Below, one piece after another: positions 8,181 to 16,432 of a DNA stretch of 64,000 bases (the first letter of the stretch is position 1; the number at the start of each line of letters is the position of its first letter). The stretch lies in contig NZ_VUOC01000004.1 of assembly GCF_008386695.1 (NCBI RefSeq), positions 1,304,327 through 1,368,326 on the forward strand. Reading direction: 5' to 3'. This stretch comes from Chitinophaga agrisoli. Lineage in GTDB: Bacteria; Bacteroidota; Bacteroidia; Chitinophagales; Chitinophagaceae. The notes under the pieces were generated by a model. It did not search any database. It was not told the origin of the DNA and saw only the letters and a program-made list of their open reading frames with translations. Position numbers and translations under genes: made by a program.

Positions 8181-8939
8181 ATGAATATTGAAAATAAAAC
8201 AGCATTGATCACCGGCGGTGGTTCCGGTATAGGCTTAGCCATTGCAACGGCATTTGCCGCCAAAGGCGCACGTATCATATTAACCGGCAGGAATGAAGCT
8301 AAATTAAAAGATGCGGTAGCCACGCTGAGCAATGCTTCTTATATAGTGGCAGATGTAGCCAATGCTACAGACGTTGCACGCCTGGTACAACGGGTAAAAG
8401 AGCTTTACGGCAAACTGGATATACTGGTGAATAACGCCGGTATATCTAACGGTCAGCTGCCGGATAGCGCTACCATTTATGAACTGGGTAAAGAAGAAAT
8501 GGATATCAACTTTTTGTCCATCCTGCGCCTGAACCAGCTGTTCCTGCCCCTGTTAAAAGAAAGCGGAGACGCCGCCATCGTCAATATCCAGTCTGTGCTC
8601 TCTTATGTGCCCAGCCTTATCAGCGTTACCTATAGTGCTACCAAGGCAGCCCTACATTCCTATTCCCAGTCATTACGGCTGTTCCTGGAACAGCAGGGCC
8701 ACGCCATTAAAGTATTTGAAGTATTTCCTCCTTTAACAGAAACCGCCATGGCTAAAAGGATAGACGCAGCGAAGCTGACGCCGGAAGAAATAGGCAACGA
8801 TGTAGCAGCAGGCGTAGAGAGCGATACATTCGCCATCCGGAGCGGTATCACAAAGGATGTGTATAAAGCGGTATTACAATCCCCGGAAACTGCTTTACTG
8901 GCCATAAATGGCATGTTGGATGCAAAAGCTGCCAGCTAA
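8181..8939 (+). CDS. SDR-family NAD(P)-dependent oxidoreductase
   Basis: A classical SDR of 252 residues: TGGGSGIG at 11-18, NNAG at 84-87, and catalytic Ser138, Tyr151 and Lys155 (YSATK). An FPPLTETAM stretch near residue 190 is typical of a DltE/YdfG-like subgroup. It is expressed from a promoter overlapped by three operator-like repeats, downstream of a TetR gene. This arrangement usually indicates an enzyme induced by its substrate or by a toxic carbonyl compound. The substrate is unknown. Confidence 0.92.
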   Translation: MNIENKTALITGGGSGIGLAIATAFAAKGARIILTGRNEAKLKDAVATLSNASYIVADVANATDVARLVQRVKELYGKLDILVNNAGISNGQLPDSATIYELGKEEMDINFLSILRLNQLFLPLLKESGDAAIVNIQSVLSYVPSLISVTYSATKAALHSYSQSLRLFLEQQGHAIKVFEVFPPLTETAMAKRIDAAKLTPEEIGNDVAAGVESDTFAIRSGITKDVYKAVLQSPETALLAINGMLDAKAAS

Positions 8940-9032
8940 GCCTGGCCGGTCTGTAACTGCGCGCCAGCAGCTGCACTACCTGCAATGGTAATAGGTTGCC
9001 ATTGCAGGTAGGTTAGCGAACGATAGCGTGTC

Positions 9033-11093
9033 CTATGGCGTTTCCCGCTCTTCCAGGTGCTGCATGATCTCCTCCCGATGCAGCCAGGGTGTGCGCATTT
9101 TCTTTTGTGATAATAGTTCCAGCTGGTCGCCCACGTGTTTATTTCCCGGCTGTGAGGCGTTGCCATAACTGAGCAGCACCTGCGCTTTTAATGGCTTGCT
9201 GAAATCCACCACGGCTACATAACTGTCACCACCCTCGGCGGTGTATTTGTTATCCTTGCCTTTATTGTAATCTATCACGCGGAAAATGCCATAACTACCG
9301 GAGCCACCATTGGCCGGGTAGTTCTTATCCTTTATTACAAACCGGTGTATTTCGCCCCAGGGAATATCTATACGGCCATATTGCTTTTGCAACTCGCTGG
9401 CGGCGGCCGCCAGCAGTTTTACGGCGCCGGCGGGGTCCTTGAGGCCCGCAGGCGTAGTGTATGGCTGGTCAGGGGCCCAGGGGGTGCGGTAATTATTCCA
9501 TCCTAATTTATCAAACCAGCGGGTAAAGAGCATGGCGCCCTTGCTGTCTGCATCCGCGGTACGGTCCCATTGTTGTAATACCGCTGCCGCACGGGTAGCC
9601 AGGGTATCAGGGTATTGGGCCACAGCAGCCAGCAGCTCATCCAGGAAACGGTCTGCCGCTTCCATACGTGTGCTGTATTTATAGGCCACCAGCTCATCAA
9701 AGGTGATGGAACTATCGTTGGCGATCATATGTACGGCACGCTGGGGGCGCAGGAGCATCCGGCGGGAGGCCATATAGGGCGGAAACTTAGCAGGGTCCAG
9801 TATAGCCGGGTAGGTATTGGTCCAGGGCGGGTCATTGGCATTTTGTAAGAAGCCGGTAGCCGGGTTCAATAGTTTTGGAAGATCCTCGTAAGGGTGTGTT
9901 TGCTGCCAAATGTATTTTGACTGGCTGCCATCTACCTTATGCTGCCAGAAATCCCAGTCCCCTTCTTTACGTACCGGCACATTGCCCGCAAAGAGGTAGG
10001 CAATATTCCTGGCGTCATCCGCATATAATACGTTAAACATGGGCAGCTGCATCATCTTCAAAGCTGCCTCAAATTCCGCCCAGTTCTTTGCGGCGCCCAT
10101 CTGGTGCCACTGGTAGATCATCTGGGGGCGGTCGTGCATACCTGCAATACGCACGGCGTAGCGGTGCACGCTATCCGGCCCCATTACAGGCCCCTGTTTG
10201 CTATATTGCAGGGGAACCGTTTCTTCTTTCAGGGTACCATTCTCCTGTTTTACTTTCAGCTTTACCGGGCGGATGGTATAGGGTGTTGATACCCCATCCA
10301 GCAGGTAATGGTCTTTGCCGGATTGTTTCAGCGTATACACATCGGCGCCGTCAATAGTATTAACGGTATGCGTCCAGCCCAGGTGTTCATTAAAGGCAAT
10401 GGCCAGGGTGGGCATGCCTATCAGTGTTACGCCATAGGCATTATAATCCGGCGCATTAAGGTGCGCCTCAAAGAAGAGATAGAGGTCCACCCAGGGCAGG
10501 TGCGGGTTGGCCAGCAACATGGCGTTACCATCCGCGGAACGGGAGGGGCCAATAGCATAGGCATTAGAGCCGCGTTGTTTCGGCGGTTCCAGCGCCAGGT
10601 CTATATCATCTATAGCCAGGAACTGGATATAAAGCACCCGTAGCGCGTGGGCCATGATATCCGGTCCGGTAACGGGCAATATTTGTTTAAACTCCGGCCC
10701 AATAGCTTCCGGGTGCGCTTTGGCATAGGCGTTTACGCCGCTCACAAAAGCATCCAGACAGGACTTAAAGGCGGCAGGCTGCTGCGCGTATTGCGTTTCT
10801 GCCAGCGCAGGGATCTCCAACAGGTGAATGATCTGATCAAAGAAAAGATGGCGCGCTCCCCAATACTCCGCGGCGCGGCCCCTGGCCTGCCCGTATAGCT
10901 GCAGCACCAGGTTGGCATGGTTATGCATCTGGGCCCAGCCCATGCCGTAATACATATCAGCATCGGTTTTACCATACACATGAGGCACACCGTAGGTATC
11001 CCAAAGTATCTCTGTTTTAGGTGATTGGGCGGAGGCAGTGCAGGCGCCCATTATCAGCAGGAGGGGTAAGATCCATTGCTTGCAGGAAAACAT
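9033..11093 (-). CDS. Penicillin acylase family N-terminal-nucleophile hydrolase
   Basis: A 686-residue exported protein. The N-terminal hydrophobic segment ends with GACTASAQ; either signal peptidase I after ASA or lipidation at Cys18 is possible, although the lipobox is imperfect. The precursor has an alpha-chain, then the cleavage site before the nucleophile: QRG/SNAYAIGPSRS with Ser176 as the new N-terminal residue of the beta-chain. Conserved beta-chain blocks include NPHLPW and the HTVNT segment. Relatives cleave amide bonds of penicillins, acyl-homoserine lactones, cephalosporins or N-acyl lipids. AHL quenching is possible but unproven. Both neighbours are transcribed independently. 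Confidence 0.92.
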   Translation of the reverse strand: MFSCKQWILPLLLIMGACTASAQSPKTEILWDTYGVPHVYGKTDADMYYGMGWAQMHNHANLVLQLYGQARGRAAEYWGARHLFFDQIIHLLEIPALAETQYAQQPAAFKSCLDAFVSGVNAYAKAHPEAIGPEFKQILPVTGPDIMAHALRVLYIQFLAIDDIDLALEPPKQRGSNAYAIGPSRSADGNAMLLANPHLPWVDLYLFFEAHLNAPDYNAYGVTLIGMPTLAIAFNEHLGWTHTVNTIDGADVYTLKQSGKDHYLLDGVSTPYTIRPVKLKVKQENGTLKEETVPLQYSKQGPVMGPDSVHRYAVRIAGMHDRPQMIYQWHQMGAAKNWAEFEAALKMMQLPMFNVLYADDARNIAYLFAGNVPVRKEGDWDFWQHKVDGSQSKYIWQQTHPYEDLPKLLNPATGFLQNANDPPWTNTYPAILDPAKFPPYMASRRMLLRPQRAVHMIANDSSITFDELVAYKYSTRMEAADRFLDELLAAVAQYPDTLATRAAAVLQQWDRTADADSKGAMLFTRWFDKLGWNNYRTPWAPDQPYTTPAGLKDPAGAVKLLAAAASELQKQYGRIDIPWGEIHRFVIKDKNYPANGGSGSYGIFRVIDYNKGKDNKYTAEGGDSYVAVVDFSKPLKAQVLLSYGNASQPGNKHVGDQLELLSQKKMRTPWLHREEIMQHLEERETP

Positions 11094-11150
11094 AGGTATT
11101 ATCTTTTACAGATGATAATATACTACATTTCCCTAAGATAATGGGGCGGC

Positions 11151-11642
11151 TTATTTATTTTTTCGTGGAGGCCTGGCCGTTACATAGCCATTGAACATGA
11201 TAGGCTGCCGGTTATTGCTCGTCACGTTCAGCGTGCCATACCCGTCTTCTGAGATCATAAAAGAGAGCTGGCGCACATCATTGGCGTCTTTAGGCGAAAG
11301 CAGGATGGTCCAGCCGCCTTTTTTCCCGGGCGTTACTTTATAGTCAAATTGCCGGGAGGTGAATTGTATGCCGCCCTGGGTAGGATCCAGCGGAGCTGTA
11401 TAAGCGCGGCCAAAATACGGCAAGTAACTGATCACAGAGTCCTTGGCAACTTTTACGTCGTAATCGCTGGTCAGCTGCCGGCTGCGGCCACCCATGGGCA
11501 ATGCCATCTGTGCTTTGAATACGTACTCCTGTGCGGCTATCAGGTCCTTTATAACGGGTTTTTTATTGTCCTGGGCAGATAAGGGGCCATAACAAAGAAT
11601 GGCCAGTAACAAACATAGCATTCCGTTCATTTGCTTTCTCAT
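11151..11642 (-). CDS. Exported DUF4251-like protein
   Basis: A 163-residue protein with a signal peptide (MNGMLCLLLAILCYGPLSA, cut before QD). The mature sequence has the order typical of DUF4251 proteins of Bacteroidota: an N-terminal FKAQMALPMGGR strand, the block YDVKVAKDSVISYLPYFGRA, and a C-terminal half ending in NNRQPIMFNGYV. Function is unknown; the fold is expected to be a periplasmic beta-barrel-like domain. Only 39 bases separate it from the divergent alpha/beta hydrolase at 11682, so the two must share promoter space. Confidence 0.82.
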   Translation of the reverse strand: MRKQMNGMLCLLLAILCYGPLSAQDNKKPVIKDLIAAQEYVFKAQMALPMGGRSRQLTSDYDVKVAKDSVISYLPYFGRAYTAPLDPTQGGIQFTSRQFDYKVTPGKKGGWTILLSPKDANDVRQLSFMISEDGYGTLNVTSNNRQPIMFNGYVTARPPRKNK

Positions 11643-11681
11643 AACACTGTTCTTTTTATAAATTTACGCTAACTTTCTAAT

Positions 11682-12608
11682 ATGCGGACCGTCATCCTAT
11701 TACTCGTAGCAACCCTGCTGTGCCGTATTCCTGTCAGCGCACAGCAAATGGATTCCATCCCTTCGGCACATGGTTATCTGTATTATCATATTTACGGCGC
11801 TGGTACGCCTGTTATTATGCTGACCGGCGGTCCGGGCAACTCCTACCTGCAGCAGGAAGAAGTGGCCATTACCCTTGGCAGCGTGTATAAAGGCATATTA
11901 CTGGAGCAACGCGGCACCGGGCGCTCCATTCCTACCCCGTTTGACTCTACCACTATTAACCTTCATAACGCTATTGAAGATGTGAAATTGTTGCTGGATC
12001 ATCTGCATGTGCCCAAGGCCATCATTTACGGGCATTCCTGGGGCGGTATGCTGGCGATGTGTTTTGCCGCCACCTATCCAGGCAGGGTAAAGGCATTAGT
12101 GCTGGCGTCTCCCGGTTATTACCGCATAGGCAATGATATATTTGCCGTCCATATAGCCAACCAGCGCGCACGCTACGGTCTGGCGGAGCTGGACCAGCTG
12201 GATAGCCTGCAGGCCCGCATGACCGGGAAACGGGCCAATGCCGCAGATACTATGAATGCGGACCGCCTTAACCGGCTTACCTATATCTATGACAAACGCC
12301 TGCTGGATAGTATGCTCAAAAAGATCAATGCCGGCCCCCATTACGCCCAAATGCGGATCCTGATGATCAATGACCTGTTCCGCGTGCATTATGACCTGCG
12401 CAGCTACCCCCTGCTTGCCCGCTACAAAGGCCCCCTCCACATTATTTCCGGCAGCCAGGACGCGCTGGCATTTTATACCTATGAGCTAAAGATCATCCAC
12501 CCCGCTGCCCAGCTACATTGGATCCAGGAAAGCGGCCATTTTCCTATGTTTGAGCAGGCAAAAGCGTTTAACGACAGCCTGTTTACCGTGCTTAAACAGG
12601 TACAATAA
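11682..12608 (+). CDS. Exported alpha/beta hydrolase, proline iminopeptidase-like
   Basis: A 308-residue protein with a signal peptide ending at residue 20 (PVSA/QQ). It carries the prolyl aminopeptidase-type blocks: oxyanion GGPGNS at 49-54, the EQRGTGRS strand, and the nucleophile elbow GHSWGG with Ser119. The acid is probably in SGSQDAL and the base in ESGHFPMF near the C-terminus. It would act in the periplasm on small peptides or esters. It is divergent from the DUF4251 gene and has a close TAACTTTC sequence instead of a perfect -7 box. Confidence 0.9.
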   Translation: MRTVILLLVATLLCRIPVSAQQMDSIPSAHGYLYYHIYGAGTPVIMLTGGPGNSYLQQEEVAITLGSVYKGILLEQRGTGRSIPTPFDSTTINLHNAIEDVKLLLDHLHVPKAIIYGHSWGGMLAMCFAATYPGRVKALVLASPGYYRIGNDIFAVHIANQRARYGLAELDQLDSLQARMTGKRANAADTMNADRLNRLTYIYDKRLLDSMLKKINAGPHYAQMRILMINDLFRVHYDLRSYPLLARYKGPLHIISGSQDALAFYTYELKIIHPAAQLHWIQESGHFPMFEQAKAFNDSLFTVLKQVQ

Positions 12609-12687
12609 GTTTTACCAGTTGTAACACAACGGTTTAGCTACTTTAGCTTTTATTTAACACCCTGCTAAGGGGCAAATTTTCGCGCAT

Positions 12688-12720
12688 TTGTTCATTATCC
12701 ACCTTCGTGGCGTAATTTTG
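12688..12720 (+). promoter_or_regulatory. Promoter of the TetR-like/ABC1 kinase pair
   Basis: TTG at 12688-12690 and TAATTTTG at 12713-12720 are separated by 22 bases, within the Bacteroidota range. The downstream ATG lies at 12769. Confidence 0.55.
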
Positions 12721-12768
12721 TCATAGCATATTTTTAACCCTATGCCCAAACTTTAAAATTCTTACACT

Positions 12769-13398
12769 ATGGACAAGCAACAGCTCCGCGAAGCGTACAA
12801 GCTATATTGGCTCGAGAATGGAAAACCACCCGTTTCCGTATATGCATTTTGTAAGATAGCAGGCATGCCCGAGCCCGCTTTCTACGATCTTTACAGCTCC
12901 CTGGAGGCTGTTGAGAAAGACATCTGGCTGGCCATTTTTGAGGATACCGTAAACCAGCTGAAAGCGGATGAGACCTACCTGAAGTATTCTGCCCGCGAAA
13001 AGCTGCTGACCTTTTACTTTATGTGGGTACAGAAGCTGAAGGCTGACCGTAGCTATGTACTGCTGCAGAAGGAAAAATTTGGTTTCCCCGTACTGCACCA
13101 GGCCCAGCTGGATAACTTCCGCAAAGCTTTTCATGGCTATGTAGAAGAGCTGGTGAAAGAAGGTTACCAGACCACAGAGATCAAGGAAAGAAAATACATC
13201 TCTGACCAGTATGTACACGGCTTCTGGCTGCAGGCGCTGTTTGTGCTCCGCTACTGGATAGATGATACCAGCGACCAGTTTGAGATGACAGATGCCGCTA
13301 TTGAAAAAGCCGTGCACCTTAGCTTCCAACTCATAGGCACCACTACATTTGACAGCCTGCTGGATTTCGGGAAATTTATGTTTACAGGAAAACACTAA
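12769..13398 (+). CDS. TetR-like regulator with divergent HTH
   Basis: A 209-residue all-helical protein. Residues 5-50 (LREAYKLYWLENGKPPVSVY, then FCKIAGMPEPAFYDLYSSLE) have the spacing of a TetR HTH, but the usual ITVREIA sequence is changed. The C-terminal two thirds resembles TetR ligand domains, with conserved tryptophan and tyrosine near YVHGFWLQ. The ABC1 kinase gene starts 49 bases downstream on the same strand, so they form an operon. DNA binding is probable but not certain; it could be a non-DNA-binding helical partner. Confidence 0.75.
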   Translation: MDKQQLREAYKLYWLENGKPPVSVYAFCKIAGMPEPAFYDLYSSLEAVEKDIWLAIFEDTVNQLKADETYLKYSAREKLLTFYFMWVQKLKADRSYVLLQKEKFGFPVLHQAQLDNFRKAFHGYVEELVKEGYQTTEIKERKYISDQYVHGFWLQALFVLRYWIDDTSDQFEMTDAAIEKAVHLSFQLIGTTTFDSLLDFGKFMFTGKH

Positions 13399-13447
13399 GC
13401 AGGCAGTAGCCGCTTAGGGGACAATGGTTACATCACAAGACTGAGCA

Positions 13448-14779
13448 ATGAAGGAACAAACGAATATACCTACCGGCAAAGTGGAAAGGGCCGGCAGGTT
13501 TATCACCACCGGGCTGAAAGTAGGCTCCAATTATCTCAAGCACTATACCCGCAAGCTTATGGACCCTTCTGTAAGCAAAGACGAGTTACACGCAGACAAT
13601 GCAGAGGATATTTACGATACCCTGAGCCACCTGAAAGGCAGCGCCTTAAAGGTAGCGCAGATGCTGAGCATGGATAAGGGCATGTTGCCCAAGGCCTACT
13701 CAGATCTGTTTGCCATGTCGCAGTACAGCGCCCCTCCCCTCTCCGGGCCGCTGGTAGTGAATACTTTCCTGAAAACACTGGGTAAAACGCCCACGCAGTT
13801 ATACGATAAATTCGATATGACCGCCAGTAACGCGGCATCTATAGGCCAGGTGCATAAAGCCTTTAAAAACGGCAAGCCCCTGGCTATTAAAATACAATAT
13901 CCCGGCGTGGCCAACAGCGTAAAATCTGACCTGCGTATTGTAAAACCCTTTGCCGTACGCATTGTAGGTATGAGCCAGGTGGATATGGATAAGTATTTTG
14001 ATGAGATAGAGACCAAACTGCTGGAAGAAACCGATTATAAACTGGAGCTGCGCCGCTCCATGGAATTATCCGCCCAGTGCGCGCATATTCCCAACCTGGT
14101 GTTTCCCGGGTATTACCCGGAACTCTCCTCCGATCGTATCATCACCATGGATTGGCTGGAAGGCCATCACCTCAAAGAGTTCCTGCAGCGCAACCCTTCC
14201 CAGGAGGCGCGTAACCAGATAGGTCAGGCCCTTTGGGATTTCTATGATTTCCAGATGCACCAGTTAAAGCGCGTTCATGCTGACCCGCACCCCGGCAATT
14301 TCCTGATGCGGGATGACGGCACCGTTGGCATCTTTGATTTTGGCTGTATCAAGGAGATCCCGGAGCTATTCTATACGAACTATTTCATGCTCACGGATAA
14401 GGAAATATTGAAGGATGAGGCCACCCGCATGCAGATCTATACCAACCTGGAAATGATCCATCCTACGGACACGCAGAAGGAGATCGATTTTTACTCCGGC
14501 CTGTTCCAGCAGATGATAGACCTGTTGACGCTGCCCTTTACACAGGAGACCTTTGACTTTGGTAATGAAGCCTATTTCCAGGAGATCTATGCTTATATGG
14601 ATTACCTGTATAACCTTAAGGAAATACGCGATTCCAAAGTAGCCCGCGGCTCCCGCCACTCGCTGTATGTAAACCGTACTTATTTTGGCCTGTACTCCAT
14701 ACTCAGTGATCTGAAAGCGGAGATCTATACAGGCGCCGGCCGGTTTAAGCTGTTACAACAGCCGCCCGTAGCCGTGTAA
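13448..14779 (+). CDS. AarF/ABC1/UbiB-type atypical kinase
   Basis: A 443-residue member of the UbiB/COQ8 family. Key positions are KVAQ at 68-71 (family KxGQ, the Gly being replaced here by Ala), the alanine-rich loop SNAASIGQVHKA at 127-138, the ATP lysine Lys148 in LAIKIQ, the catalytic HADPHPGNF from 277, and DFG at 297-299. In other organisms the family supports isoprenoid quinone synthesis or lipid homeostasis through a slow ATPase. No C-terminal membrane helices are obvious. It is in an operon with the TetR-like gene just upstream, which may sense the relevant lipid or metabolite. Confidence 0.9.
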   Translation: MKEQTNIPTGKVERAGRFITTGLKVGSNYLKHYTRKLMDPSVSKDELHADNAEDIYDTLSHLKGSALKVAQMLSMDKGMLPKAYSDLFAMSQYSAPPLSGPLVVNTFLKTLGKTPTQLYDKFDMTASNAASIGQVHKAFKNGKPLAIKIQYPGVANSVKSDLRIVKPFAVRIVGMSQVDMDKYFDEIETKLLEETDYKLELRRSMELSAQCAHIPNLVFPGYYPELSSDRIITMDWLEGHHLKEFLQRNPSQEARNQIGQALWDFYDFQMHQLKRVHADPHPGNFLMRDDGTVGIFDFGCIKEIPELFYTNYFMLTDKEILKDEATRMQIYTNLEMIHPTDTQKEIDFYSGLFQQMIDLLTLPFTQETFDFGNEAYFQEIYAYMDYLYNLKEIRDSKVARGSRHSLYVNRTYFGLYSILSDLKAEIYTGAGRFKLLQQPPVAV

Positions 14780-14892
14780 GATCGCCGGTTGTTCATGATA
14801 TTGTCTGCTGAAAATTATAGCCTTTGACAGGTTATCATCCATCCATCCCAAAATAAATAATGAAACCAAGTTGCATTTCCTATATTTGCAAC

Positions 14893-15801
14893 ATGGAGCA
14901 TTTACAACCATTTGACACTATTATCATCGGGGGAAGTTATGCGGGACTTTCTGCCGCTATGGCCCTGGGCCGCTCTTTACGGCGGGTACTGATCATCGAC
15001 AGCGGGCTGCCCTGTAACCGGCAAACGCCCCATTCGCACAATTTCATCACACATGACGGCGAAACGCCTGCGGCTATTGCCGCAAAGGCCCGGCAACAGG
15101 TGCTGGCCTATGATACCATTACGTTTACAAACGGGCTGGCGGTAGCAGCTGTGCCGCAGCTAGCCGGTTTTACCGTGGAAACTGCGGCCGGCGAACAGTA
15201 TACAGCTAAAACCCTGTTGTTTGCCACCGGCATGACGGATATCATGCCCGCCATACCCGGATTTGCGGAGTGCTGGGGCATATCTGTGCTGCACTGCCCT
15301 TACTGCCACGGATACGAAGTACGGGGCGCTGTTACCGGCATCCTCTCCAATGGAGACATAGGTTTTGAATTTGGCCGGCTCATACGCCAATGGACTTCCC
15401 GGCTTACCATCTTTACCAATGGCCCGGCTATTTTCTCAGATACACAGGTCAAAGAATTGCAACAACGTAATATTTCCATCGAAGAAAAAGAGATAGCCGC
15501 TGTTGCCCATGACCAGGGACAGTTAAACGCCATACATTTCACAGACGGCAGCCAGGCGCCTTTAACCGCCCTGTATGCCAGGCCGGTAATGCAACAGCAT
15601 TGTCCTATACCGGCCGCCTTACAATGCGAGCTGACGGAAACAGGGCTTATCAAGGTAGATATGATGCAGCACAGCTCCATACCAGGCGTATATGCCGCCG
15701 GCGATAGCACCAATCCTTTCCGTAGCCTGGCCATGGCAGTATCCACCGGTACGATGGCAGGCGCAGCCATTAACAGGGACCTTATCCTGGAGGGAAAATA
15801 G
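14893..15801 (+). CDS. Thioredoxin-reductase-like FAD disulfide oxidoreductase
   Basis: About 302 residues from the ATG at 14893; the frame is open from 14860 but would add 11 unusual residues. FAD binding is shown by DTIIIGGSYAGLSAA, and the second dinucleotide motif lies around residues 145-165 as GILSNGDIGFEFG. The redox pair is CPYC in HCPYCHGYE, as in the gliotoxin/holomycin-type dithiol oxidases and related bacterial flavoproteins, rather than the CATC of thioredoxin reductase. The C-terminal GVYAAGDS closes the FAD site. A dithiol substrate is likely. A TATATTTG box lies only four bases before this ATG, so a leaderless transcript is possible. Confidence 0.88.
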   Translation: MEHLQPFDTIIIGGSYAGLSAAMALGRSLRRVLIIDSGLPCNRQTPHSHNFITHDGETPAAIAAKARQQVLAYDTITFTNGLAVAAVPQLAGFTVETAAGEQYTAKTLLFATGMTDIMPAIPGFAECWGISVLHCPYCHGYEVRGAVTGILSNGDIGFEFGRLIRQWTSRLTIFTNGPAIFSDTQVKELQQRNISIEEKEIAAVAHDQGQLNAIHFTDGSQAPLTALYARPVMQQHCPIPAALQCELTETGLIKVDMMQHSSIPGVYAAGDSTNPFRSLAMAVSTGTMAGAAINRDLILEGK

Positions 15802-15858
15802 GTTTTGCCGCCGTTGGTTCCTTTGCGTAATTTGTAGTAGCCATAAAAGGGACCACGT

Positions 15859-16432
15859 ATGAAAATAGGTTTCCTGTGCTGCTGTTGCTGGCTTTTCCTG
15901 CATGCCACCCATGCCCAGTCCTCATTGGTACTTACCCATGTTACGGTTATTGATATGACCGGCGCTCCGCCGCGGGCTAATAGTGTGGTGCTGATCACCG
16001 GCAACCATATAACCGCCGTTGGGCCGCAGGGCAGCATTCCCATCCCACCGGGCGCCCGTGTGATCAACGCCGCCGGTAAATACCTGATACCCGGGTTATG
16101 GGATGCCCATGCCCATTTATCCAAAGCCGGCGAAAACACCCTGCCGCTTTTTATAGCCAATGGCATTACCAGTGTGCGGGATATGGGAGGAGATATTACA
16201 CAGTTACAGGAATGGCAGCGGAAGATCGCCGCAGGCGCCTACCCAGGGCCCCGTATAAAGATGGCCGGTCCTATGCTGGAAAGCGCTGCCAACGTAGCGC
16301 GCAAGCGCCGTGATCGCCAACGGCAAATATTATTCGAAAACAGACCTGCAGGCACTGCTGCAACAGGCAGCAGCAGCGGCGAAAAAGATGAATGCTACTC
16401 AGACTTCAAACTCCGCACCGGATCTGCAATAG
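15859..16432 (+). pseudogene. Amidohydrolase gene with internal deletion and frameshift
   Basis: The 5' part encodes a normal imidazolonepropionase-like amidohydrolase start: signal peptide (to about residue 20), the strand VTVIDMTG, the metal-binding DAHAHL at 82-87, and NGITSVRDMG, ending near AGPMLES (residue 142). Shortly after, around 16290-16310, the homology stops. In another frame from about 16311 the sequence reads AVIANGKYYSKTDLQALLQQ, which looks like the C-terminal end of the same family. That frame stops at 16432, inside the convergent permease gene. The middle (roughly 230-250 residues, including most metal ligands) is gone and the frame is broken. The unbroken frame itself runs to 16530 but is meaningless after residue 145. 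Confidence 0.75.

Noticed and set aside
15300-16166. A 288-residue minus-strand open frame
   Set aside because: It spans the end of the flavoprotein gene and the start of the amidohydrolase remnant in antisense, with no motifs.
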